Made by a program: the position numbers and the translations under genes. Below are positions 54,401-64,000 of a stretch of 64,000 nt of DNA, piece after piece. Source of the stretch: Tubiluchus corallicola (Eukaryota > Priapulida > Priapulimorpha > Priapulimorphida > Tubiluchidae); assembly GCA_030141605.1 (NCBI GenBank), contig JAQGDQ010000012.1, positions 762,359 to 826,358 on the forward strand, read 5' to 3'. Within the stretch, counting starts at the first letter, position 1, and each line of letters begins with the position of its first letter. A model generated the notes under the pieces. The model was given only the letters and a program-made list of their open reading frames with translations. It searched no databases and was not told the DNA's origin.

Positions 54401-56088
54401 AAAAGGAAAAAGACAGTGGTAGGTAAGTGAAATACTTTTTACCTGAACTGATATCGATTTCCTCGTACTCAATAGGCTGTAATATGGTTTCTGGCACACT
54501 ACTGGTGCTTGCAAGAGGCAAGTTTGTAACAACTGGATGTAACTCTAGCTCCTTATCATCTACTGAAAAGTTGTCATGAGGCGCTAGCCTTTCAGCAGCA
54601 ACACCTTTTTCTGACTTATCACTATATATATGATATGCCTGCAAGCTCGATGACATCTGTGCTTGCTTTCCGGTATGGCCATATGAATTTTCATCTTGCC
54701 CATCAAAATATGTCTGGAAGATAGAGAAACTATATATATATAGTTTCAACCTAAATAAACAGCTAACAAAAGGAACAAGAAATGCATTCTCTGAAGTACA
54801 TGGTACAGTATGGTACTTTGCAGACCATCACACTGCTTGCTTATATAAGATACTTAAGGAAAACTGGATCCTCTTTGTAGTTCAAAAACATCCTTTTTTG
54901 AACAAAAAAACAAAATCTAATGAGGGTTGAAAAGGCCTGAAATCACACAAGTAGAACACTCACGAAGAAGCACTATTTCCAAATACAAATATCATTCTAG
55001 GCCATGACATGTTAAAAATACGCACATATCCAACGACCTGAACTCATAAGGGGCTAGAGAAATTTATACGAGATGAAATTAATTTCATAGATGGTCTTAT
55101 AAGAACAGGTTTTAAAAAAGTAGTGGGTGGGTGTGTATTGGAAGAAACTATACTTTCTGAGAGCTGTATGGCTTCCTAAAAATTTAATAACAAAGTTGAA
55201 CCAAAGCCCTAAAGTTACATAGCTGTAGGGACTAGAGAAACATTTCTCAATCAGGGAGATTTTCCTCAAAGGGGATCTTTAGCTTTTCAATGGGTAGAAG
55301 GAGAAGAGGACCACAGGCTAGCAGACTCAAATTGTTGGAACATAATATTGATCTTCTACAAACTACAATATTCTACAAATTACACAAATTATATAATATT
55401 TATAAATAATCTAAACTAAAGAACATCACAAATCATAGGCCAATTTAAAAACTGGTACTTTATCCAAGTTTTAAGATTCATCAACAATTTCTATTCAATC
55501 TATTGCTATTAAATTTACAAGTAAAATCCACTACAAAAACAGTCTACTATAAAATAAATTTAGAATGACCAGAATTAAACAATCTTGAAAAGAAAGGTGA
55601 TATTCTGGCATATTATAAAAAAGACTACAGGGCCATTGGCCAATGCATCAAAACATCTGACAATCTTGGAAAAAATTGGGGAAATGCATTAAAAATTTTG
55701 AACAAGTGGCAGCAAAAGGACAGACATCGGACAAAAAAGTTGCACTAGAGAAACATAAAAGATGACATTGCTGCCCGACAGCTTGTCACAATTTCATAAA
55801 TAAAGAACTACAAAATAAGCAAGCGAAAAACGACTAGATGACTCTTTAAACCACCTCATTATAATCATATATCATACTCATAGTTTCTCTGTCAAAACTG
55901 ACCTGTTGCTTGGCAGCTCTTGTCGGCTGAACTCTTGTTATATTATTCGTTATTGTGCCCAGAGCTGGCCTCTTGGTGGCTTGGGCTAATGCTGATCTGT
56001 TGGAATGATCGTCTCTTTTCGTTTTTCGGAATCCTGGGCCATTGTTTTCTAGATCATGAATTTGATTTCCATAACCGTTGGCCGCCAT
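48493..56088 (-). CDS. cyclin A (9 coding exons, complete)
   Basis: Exons in transcript order: 56088-55903, 54713-54443, 54250-54114, 53678-53455, 51791-51716, 50621-50493, 50201-50088, 49208-49075, 48544-48493; 440 residues. Cyclin A activates CDK2 and CDK1 in S phase and G2. Seen: a full destruction box RPALGTITN at 40-48, for APC/C-driven decay; a linker rich in acidic and serine residues; [14 protein letters not shown] before the cyclin fold; and cyclin box 1 with [12 protein letters not shown] (218-229). The last keeps the hydrophobic-patch residues M218, I221, L222 and W225, although the usual MRAIL has become MRCIL. Then follow [20 protein letters not shown], the second cyclin fold ([15 protein letters not shown]) and the family C-terminus [18 protein letters not shown]. 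The last 17 codons come from a tiny exon. Reading through its donor would instead stop at KYKSST, so the splice is preferred. Whether this is the mitotic/somatic (A2) or germline (A1) type is not decided. Confidence 0.95.
52254..53122. mobile_element. non-autonomous DNA transposon (pogo/Tigger-like ends) in cyclin A intron 4
   Basis: The two ends are inverted copies: the left is ACACAGTCAAACTTTGTTAT AACGCC, the right read inward is ACACAGTCGAACCTTGGCAA, followed by TATAACGCCGG. CACAGTC(A/G)AAC(C/T)TTG ends recall pogo/Tigger elements. I find no transposase and no clear TA target duplication. The interior is about 870 bases without a gene. It lies in the intron between the exons at 53455 and 51791. 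Confidence 0.55.
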
Positions 56089-56116
56089 GTTCCTTTAACC
56101 TCGTCAAAAGTGCTCC

Positions 56117-56241
56117 TAAAACAATAAATGATAGACTTCAAATTCTTTATTTTCGAGTGAAATCTGTGAAGTAAAGCATTCACAACGTATACATTGACAT
56201 TTCGTCACAAATACGAAAAAGAATTCTTAATTTAGAACGTA
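56117..56241 (-). other. probable 5' untranslated intron of cyclin A
   Basis: On the minus strand, AGAAAG/GTACGT (donor at about 56241) and TGTTTTAG/GAGCAC (acceptor at about 56117) frame a 125-base intron that would end about 28 bases before the start codon. The ATG context, GGAACATGGCGG, is a good Kozak match. Confidence 0.45.
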
Positions 56242-56329
56242 CCTTTCTAAGTAATTTTTTGTGCAAACGTAACGCTTGTAATTTTCCAACAGCTGAGCTT
56301 CCAATGAATGTTGAATGCGCCGCGACAGT

Positions 56330-56425
56330 CAATTTCAGCCAATCAGAAAAGTGTATTCGTACCACGTGGTAAACAGGATCGTAATAAAGCTGGTAAACAG
56401 GATCGTAATAAAGCCAACGCGTCAG
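56330..56425 (-). promoter_or_regulatory. cyclin A upstream regulatory cluster
   Basis: Within 350 bases upstream of the cyclin A ATG lie a CCAAT box (GATTGGCT on the gene strand, 56338-56345, the NF-Y consensus), an E-box CACGTG (about 56363), two copies of a 25-base tandem unit carrying GGTAAACAGG (a forkhead-type core, about 56368-56414) and ACGCGT (about 56418). CCAAT and forkhead sites are known in vertebrate cyclin A and other G2/M promoters. The sites are seen; their use is inferred. Confidence 0.45.
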
Positions 56426-56953
56426 GAAACTCGTTTGTTTTCGGCTGATTGTGAATGTTAACTAAATAATTAAACCCCAATATTCACTATAATTAATTTA
56501 TAACAAAAGTAAATAGAACCAGAATTTTTTTCGATTAATAAAATACCTGACACACTTTTTTAAAAAACTTCATAGAAAGTAACTGACTCACTCCAGTTAC
56601 ATTCATCACATTACTGTAATATTAGTATTGCGCGCACAATCAACAAAATAATTTATCATAATCTTTTTAAATATATACAGCATTATTTCTCTTTCTATTT
56701 AAATAACAAAAAATAATTAATCTGGTCTGATAAACCCAGTTGTTAATCTATACCTGTTAAATCATTCAAAGTGTTCAAGAACTGTAAACTACTGTTTTTT
56801 GACACTGCTACTTTCTTTCACACAAAGCTGGTAAACATACCGGGTGGCACAATATCAATGCTAAAATTCATGTTCTTTCTTAACGTCACTAGTTAGATTT
56901 CGTTTCACATAATATTTTGCTAAATTATTTATGGTGTTGTTATTCATTTATTC

Positions 56954-57687
56954 CAGTGGTTCCCAAACTTTCTCGGACCGTTACCCAAATCGGGAAACCC
57001 GGTCGTGTCCATTACCCCCCACCTAGTACTACTTCTCCAACTCAAAAAGTAAACACACGTATATGCCACAAGCAAACAAAATTATTTATGTTTGCTCGTG
57101 ACATAAATAAATTTCCAGGTGTTGTTGTATTGTTGCCAAAACAAGAATTACAATTACTGAACCTGCTCATTACTGAGTGAGCAGGTTCGTTCGAGTAATT
57201 ATTACTCGAACAAACGAAAACAAGAAGAAATGAGTGACAACAACAAAATCTCAGTTAGTCGGACGGATGAGCCTGTTTTTCGGACGCCAGTTTCTCAATC
57301 CTGGGTTTCGCCAGGCTCAAAGCAACGCGTGCATCACTTTCCACGTCCAACCTATTTCTTTTCTTTGTTTTCATGTTCATTATGGACGAAAAACCTTGTT
57401 CACACACATACGTTGTTGAAAAACACGTGAGAATATTCAATGCCCGTTCTGCAAGGACTGGTGAACTGGCCATCTCTCCTATCCAGAACTCTTCCAGGTT
57501 CTGCTGCTGGAATTTGATGGACCCCATGACACAGTGTTGCCTGCCGGAGGCAGTCTCTTCAAGAAGAAAACTACGTAAAATGCATTCCAAGCGAAGTTTT
57601 AAAAATTTTCAGAGGGGTGCCCGTTACCCCTCCAAAAAAACCATATTACCCCCGGGGGGTAATTTACCCCTACTTTGGGAACCACTG
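56954..57687 (-). mobile_element. internally deleted hAT transposon with target duplication
   Basis: The element is bounded by inverted ends CAGTGGTTCCCAAA and flanked on both sides by the exact 8-bp repeat ATTTATTC (56946-56953 and 57688-57695). An 8-bp duplication and CAG-type ends are the mark of hAT transposition. It is 734 bases long. The minus-strand frame 57590-57255 retains only the C-terminal hAT dimerisation region (LTCFSTTYVCEQGFS, KTKKRNRLDVESDARVAL, KPRIEKL). The zinc finger and catalytic core are gone, so it could move only with help from another copy. Confidence 0.92.
57160..57211. repeat. two adjacent perfect hairpins inside the hAT element
   Basis: AACCTGCTCA (57160-57169) pairs with TGAGCAGGTT (57178-57187) around an 8-base loop. 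Right after it, GTTCGAGTAAT (57189-57199) pairs with ATTACTCGAAC (57201-57211) around one base. They lie just past the 3' end of the transposase remnant. Confidence 0.85.
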
Positions 57688-57699
57688 ATTTATTCAGAT

Positions 57700-59529
57700 G
57701 CAAGACAGATGCTTATTCCACATTTTCCCCAGGCCTCTTATCTGGGAATTCCTTACTAGCCATGCCAGGTAAATGTTTCTTGTTAATGATAACAATAAAT
57801 AGTTATACGAATTTGCTTTTACTGAACACTTATTGACATTTTCACTCTCCAAACTTAACCCCACTCGGCTTGTTTGTGGCAATCTGTGTAAAAAGAACTA
57901 TGTGTATCACATCATTGATCCACTTGGAATATTTGAGAATCAATAAAATTTTAATTTTGACTAATGTTTATTTTTCAGACAAAGTGTTTTACACAGACAT
58001 GAGTAGCTGTTAACATAAATACTACTGTCTCCAACCATTAAATTGCCATTTTCAAATTACAGTAGCGCTTGCACCATCAGCATGCTAGGTGCATTACAAT
58101 TTTTGTGTAGCAAATTTATATACAGAGCAAACATTTCCTTTTTAACCTTTGACTGTCATACTAAAGTATAGTGTATAAATAATAGGTAGAAATGTAAAAG
58201 AAGCAGCAACAGAAGAAAGTATTAAATAATAATAATAATGCAACGTACCAGTCAAGGCGACTATGGATACATGTATTTGCACATATGTGTAGAAAAGAGA
58301 CATGGAAGAGAAAATAAAACATTTACCCAACATTGTGTAAATATTGCCACTGATGAGGGAAGCAAGAATAAGTTAAACTAATTAACAAAGTAGCTTAGGT
58401 AATAATTTAAATCACCATGTACAATGTTCATAAACTGTCATTCACCAGACAGCTATTTAAATTTAACCAATCAGTTGCATCGAGTTTTACATACAGGTCT
58501 TTAACCCAAAATGTGATAAGGTAAAAAAGTACAACACTGTTCAGAAAACTGAGGATTCCAAAACCACAAAAATGCCACCAATCTCTTCCATTTCTGAACA
58601 TTAACTTTTTACAGCAGAAGTGTTATACACATAAATAATAATTCAGTTATAATATGAAAAGGTCAAAAAATAACTTAGTATAAACTGTAAGAAGCGATAG
58701 CACAAAAATTAAGTGCATTGAATAGACTGCATTGTTTTATTAGCAAACGGCAGCTTCGGTTAAGAAATAAGACTCAAAACAGTGTTCCCAGTTAATAAGC
58801 AGGACTCTCTTTAATACTATCAGGTAACATTGTCACCAATTTATAAACACAGCTACATGAATTGACCTGGTATTATCATGCTTTAAATGGTCTAGCTAGC
58901 TCGACTACAGTTTCCAAAAAAAGATTCAAGGAGCTCAAATAAAGTCACAATATTATTTTAACTGTCTTTAACACGAGTGTTACCCGAACTGCTAACAAAA
59001 AAGAAAGTCTATAATAAGAAGTTGAAAGAGTATGGTATGAAATTAGAAACTTATTTCAACTTTGTACAATTTAAACAGTACAATAATTAAAGATTTCAAT
59101 ACAAGTTGCAGCTAAATGAACAACAAATACCTTAAATAAGTTGACAAGTGAACTGAAATCTGAAATGCACTAAATTGTGACTAACTCATTTATCATGATG
59201 TGCTCCTATTCATATAACCATATATTTCAATTTAATCTTGGAGATTTCTTTGACTATGTAACTTCTGTTGCATTCAGAAAATGTTTAATATTTTGACTTC
59301 CAAAAGTTACAGAGCTTACAGTTTTATTTTCATTCCAAATAAAAGTAATGTAGATTTAATGATAGTTTACATGTGTTCCCAGAAAAAAACTTGTGAAGTG
59401 TAACCACAGCATTGCAGTGCCTAAATGTTTACGCAGGGTGAAGATCATTTTACCTTTGACAGAAAACAATACAGCCATATTAATCACTGGTTTAGACAAT
59501 TGCTAATAAATGAACAATTGCTAATATAA
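57700..59529. other. intergenic and likely HSPA4-type 3' untranslated region
   Basis: AT-rich, no coding exon seen. The right part directly follows the chaperone stop codon on the minus strand and is presumably its 3' untranslated region. An AATAAA occurs on the minus strand at about 58735-58740, but its use is unproven. Confidence 0.45.
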
Positions 59530-62500
59530 TCAATCTATCTCCATATCAGCACTTTTATTGCAGCCATCTCCATTGTCTTTGGGAGTCTTTTCCTCTGATT
59601 TCTCTGGAGGTTCTTGCTCCATGTTGACATCTTCTTTCTTTTCATTTTCCTTCTTCTCCTCAGGCGGTGGCTCAACTTTTGGTTTTGGAGTGTTCAGGAT
59701 CGGGTTACAAGTTGATTCAAGAATCTAGGAAAAAAGTAAAGGACTAATTACTCCATGGTTGCAACTAAGGACTGTTTGTACATGGTTTTTACTCAGTTCA
59801 TGCTGCCTTATGGCAGCGTGACAGTTTACTTGATTCAAGATAGGATAGAACGTGTAAGTTACACACACAGACATTATGACAACAATCAACAAGATGTTAT
59901 TACTTCGAAGGCAACTATTATAAAACCCGCGATAAATGTTTAAAATGTGCAATAGCACATTTGCAAAATATAAGTATTATATGTCAATTAATGAAAATTT
60001 CACTCACAAAAGCCTCTTGCAAAGTTGCGCAAGGGCAGTTGTAAATATCATGAAATGGCAAGACAACTGTAGAGACAAAAATAAAACAAGATACAGCATT
60101 AACGATGGACTTTCGCATAGTTCCTTAACATTTATATCAAAAACAGTCTTGTACGCTAATCAGTGGTTAGTATAAAAAAGTAACAAACATGCACGCACGC
60201 ACGCACACACGATAAATTTTCAGATAGTACATCTTATCAAATGACTTTGTGCTGACAATACAGGACAATAAAGAGTCATTTACTTACGACCACAATTGGT
60301 TCTGGCAAATTGGTCGTAAGACAATTTGGAAGAAAGTCGGACCTGTATGTTCAAGTGGTGTGCACCTACACGTAAGTTGTTGTATGTGTATGCACACTAA
60401 GTATGGCAACGCCTACGGATGAATTTGTCGCAATGAATAGTGATTTAAAATTAATTTGCTTAAAAAGAAGAAGGAAATATGAGTTATTATTAGCTTTGTA
60501 TAATGAATTAATTAAAGTTCTTACTGGGTCATAAAATCGAAAAGTTGTAAGTTGCATGGTCATAAGTTGAAGACTACCTGTAAATTTTTACTGTCTACAT
60601 TCATGCGTAGGACCAGACACCTACAGAAACAAACATGCGAAAAACAGCTTACTGACCTTCTTTTCATTAATAATTTGTTGTGCTAGTACAACTGGGTCAC
60701 GGTGCAGTGGGAGATTTCTCACTTCATTAGCCTTCTGATTGTACCAGTCACCTTTCTCTGTCAAACATTTCTTGACTTTGTCCATTTCCGCAGAATCAAT
60801 ATGTGCATATTTCTCATCCTACCAAGGATAAAATACATTGCTGAGGGACACTGTTATCAATTACACTTTAGTGCCTGTCAATGCACAGTGCTAACGCAAA
60901 CTGTAATACATTCACCTGTAAAAAGTGCTTCACTCTTCAAAACATTTGTGAAAACAAAACTGTAAAAACACTGAATTGTCAAAAGAACAGAATTTCACCT
61001 GTTGATCATATAGATCCATAGCTTTTCTTATCCTCTGCAATGCAGTACCCAATTCCTCGAAAGCCTTTGGTCTTTCATGGGCCTCTCTATACCTAAAAGT
61101 ACAAAACAATGCAACTTTTTAAAATTCAAACACACACCAAATAAGTACAAATATTAATTGATAATTCACACAAAAACATTAACAAAAAAATGCAAACAAA
61201 TCACCTCACATAACTGAATTTCAGACTTATAAACAATATTCGGATCAGACTTATAATAAAGGCTAAGTAGTTTTGCTACAAAGCGTTCTTCACATTTATT
61301 ATATTATCAAAAAAAAACTCCTGCAAAGTAAAGCAAAAACAGCAAAAGCAGTAAATAAGTCTAATAGTCCAGCAGATTGTTATTAAGTTCTACCTGTTAA
61401 TGACTGCATCACCAATCTTGCGAAGGTCTTTTAACTTGTCAGTGTAAACTACCTTTTGTTCATCTTCACCCTCGTCATACAACCAATCACCCACATCGTC
61501 TAACTTGAGCAAAAAAGCAGAACGATCCTATAAAACAAAATACAGTCAGTACAGTTTACTCAACCAGTACTTTTTGTAACATTACTCTACTACTGATGGA
61601 AACCTAGGCTGGAAAATTACGCCAGCTAAAACACGTACTTCTTCAGTAATGTACTGTGCTAACATGTCCGAAAGCTTATCCCGCATCTCATAAACGTATT
61701 CTTCTAAGCTGTTCTTCGCATCTGCTCGATCCTTCTCTTGACGATCTTGAGCTTGAAATTTTCCCTAAAATGCAGACATACAAATGAAACTGTGACAACA
61801 GCAACATCACGAGTAACTTTAATGCAAAATGCTTACAGCAATATTTAGGCGATATAAAAAATATTCGCCACAAAGATATTACACCTATTACAGCAAAAAA
61901 TGCCGATAAAATGCTTTTCTCGAAAAAATGGTTAACCATCAAATAAAAAAATGTGAAGAAAATATAAGTAAATATAAATATAATATCAAAATCAAAACTA
62001 CCAATACACAAAAATTGAAATAAACAACATAAATAAGACAAATGTTATAATTTAGCAGTGAAAAATATAAACATGCTTTCTCTTATTTGTCCATTTATCA
62101 GATTCAAATAATCATCAGTGTACGCTAAAACAATTTAGATGCAAGAACCTTACCTCCTGTTCTATACAGTAATTCAACTCTTGTCTTGACATCATACGCA
62201 CCGTTGACTCGATGGGCAAGTCAATCTTCTTGATAACCTTTTTTGGTGTCTTCGGCTGATACAAAAAAAGTAATCATTTCAATAAAACAAATGCCAAAGT
62301 AAAAAAGCAACTTGATGATAAACCAGAGCTGGTCTTAAGAGATTTTTCAGTCCAGCATTAATTTCCACAATGTCCACTTTCTTGTATTATTAACTTAGGT
62401 CTATTGAAACAAAAAGTGTTTGCTGGAAGTAAATGACTAAAATATAGCACTAAATAATCTTGATTTAATACAGTACTCAAGAAGAAATAAAGGAAAAAAC

Positions 62501-64000
62501 ATTTTCAAGTTTGTAAAAAATTACAAATTGGCTTTTTGTAACTCAGCTGTGACCAGCTATCCTGAGGAACTTAGGTTCCTAACTACAAAAAATAAAGACT
62601 AATCAGTTTAGTCCTTTAGTTAAGAATTTTCTACGTACTTTAGTTTTTTCTTTATTTGTTTTTTCCTCGTCTACCTTTGGTTTTACACCTTCCAGCTCAG
62701 AAGAATCCACACTCTAAAAACACATTAATTACAAAAGTGAATGTATAATGTTTGGTATTAGTATATCATTAAGATAAAAATAATTCATGTGCTGGCAAAA
62801 TCATGAAGATATCAAATATTATAACATGACGCCATTTTGTGTTGTGCAGACACCAAATGATGGCAATGCAATGTTAACTAGGAAGTAATTAAACTGTTCA
62901 TATTTACCAGATGTTTCTTAGCCATGTTTATATCAATTTCTTACAACATCAGTGGCATATCAAGAGCAGAAATGAAAAGCAAGGTTGACAAAGCTTATGC
63001 TGGTCAATAATTAGAAGTGTTACTTAATTTTTGGATCAAATAAGTTGTAAGATTATTCGTAATATTTATGGCTGATTGTTACAGGCATGGTTGCCCAGTT
63101 TGATTTACAATGCAAATAGTTAAGTGAAAAAACATTGAAAAGAAGTTACTTGATCTAACATTCTAAGTTCTAAAATGCAATTAAATCCCTTTTGAATCTT
63201 TTTGGAAAACATATATGCTTGTGCAACTTTTGCACAATATCAAAAAATTGCAAAAATAAGTTAATTAAAAGATAAAAACACATACTTTATTTGAATCTGA
63301 ATTCTCTGCAGCATTCTCATTTACAGGTGATGATTCATCCATGTTTTCCTGAGGCCCATTTTGTTCTGACGAGTCTTTCTTTTCCTTATTCTCTTCTGGC
63401 GGCTCTTTTCCGGCATCTCCGGTTTGCTCAACTTCCATGGGTTCATCTTCCTTTGTGACCTTTTCTTCCATTGAAGCACTGGAGACTGAGAAAATTCCAT
63501 GCAAATTCACACGAATTTTCACCTTGACCTTTGAACTTTCACCCTCTGCAGTTGGAGTGACATTAGTGACTATGAATTTGCCTGAATAAAAAAAGTACAC
63601 ATGCATAAAACACATTATACACACTGAACAGAACTAAACACTGACTATAAACATACACACTTTATAAACACAAGTTACAAAGCTAGGCGTTTTACAAAAC
63701 AAGCAATGCAAATCATTACATTTGGAAACCATATCACAGTGCTACTAACTTGTAGTTAAAACAGTCTATTGGAATGACCACATATGACATTACTTTTTCT
63801 AATTTACCGAATGCATGAGAGTTAAATAGCTGTACCAGTTAACGAGCACAAAATTATGTCCTCATGCACATGGCCAGGGGCTGTACTAAAATGTTTGGTT
63901 TTGCGACTCAGTACTGAGATTACTTTATCGCTAGCAGTTCACTGAGCTCTTGTTACACGCAGTTTACTACTATGTTATACAATAACATTAAGTACCTGAA
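59530..64000 (-). CDS. HSPA4/HSP110-type chaperone, C-terminal half (partial, 5' end off window)
   Basis: Exons in transcript order: a fragment at 64000-63996 (inferred from its donor and phase), then 63581-63286, 62713-62639, 62255-62154, 61764-61639, 61527-61394, 61092-60999, 60818-60657, 59724-59530. HSP110 proteins are Hsp70 relatives that act as nucleotide exchange factors for Hsc70 in the cytosol. Seen: the end of the beta-sandwich domain with [20 protein letters not shown]; a long acidic loop rich in Glu, Lys and Pro, the hallmark that separates HSP110 from Hsp70; [49 protein letters not shown]; and [14 protein letters not shown]. The protein ends in DMEID, as vertebrate HSPA4 does. 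The nucleotide-binding domain lies to the right of the window. HSPA4 rather than HSPH1 is favoured by that tail, but many invertebrates have one gene for both. Confidence 0.94.
60188..60210. repeat. short CACG/CA microsatellite
   Basis: GCACGCACGCACGCACACAC in the last intron of the chaperone gene. Confidence 0.7.

Noticed and set aside
57373-57759. 128-codon plus-strand frame across the hAT element
   Set aside because: It is the antisense shadow of the hAT dimerisation region and runs through the element end into flanking DNA.

Overview
The window is nuclear DNA of an invertebrate animal; the species cannot be named from it. It is AT-rich and has animal-type split genes with GT-AG introns of roughly 0.1-2.5 kb. 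It also carries tRNA-derived SINE-like copies, a hAT relic, a non-LTR retrotransposon relic and long TC, TA and minisatellite tracts. There is no operon structure, no Shine-Dalgarno signal and no CRISPR array. Nearly all real coding sequence is in short exons, so I rebuilt the genes by matching exon ends, splice sites and reading phase. All joins reported keep the frame.

Layout, left to right. 1-1.3 kb: last exon of a plus-strand gene, probably DNAJC28-like. 1.3-14.8 kb: no gene seen; it holds a minisatellite, an inverted pair of tRNA-Thr-like SINE copies, dispersed repeats and a stray copy of a carotenoid oxygenase intron/exon junction. 14.85-21.28 kb (+): a complete nine-exon carotenoid cleavage oxygenase of the BCO/RPE65 family, 527 residues, with all four iron histidines. 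23.9-31.5 kb (+): two tandem three-exon sulfurtransferases of the TST/MPST family. They have identical intron positions, but the first has an atypical active site. 33.9-44.9 kb (-): a complete 14-exon mitochondrial GatB, 553 residues, whose first intron holds a retrotransposon relic and a heat-shock-type promoter segment. 48.5-56.1 kb (-): a complete nine-coding-exon cyclin A, 440 residues. 56.95-57.69 kb: an internally deleted hAT element with a perfect 8-bp target duplication. 59.5-64 kb (-): the 3' half of an HSPA4/HSP110-type chaperone gene that runs off the right edge.

The genes do not form one pathway. The sulfurtransferase pair (sulfur transfer) and GatB (mitochondrial Gln-tRNA synthesis) may both act in mitochondria. 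Cyclin A drives the cell cycle, HSPA4 is a cytosolic chaperone co-factor, and the oxygenase cleaves carotenoids or apocarotenoids. The most interesting items are the divergent sulfurtransferase, the heat-shock-element promoter inside the GatB intron, a nested palindrome in the oxygenase intron, and the retrotransposon relic flanked by direct repeats of about 137 bp.
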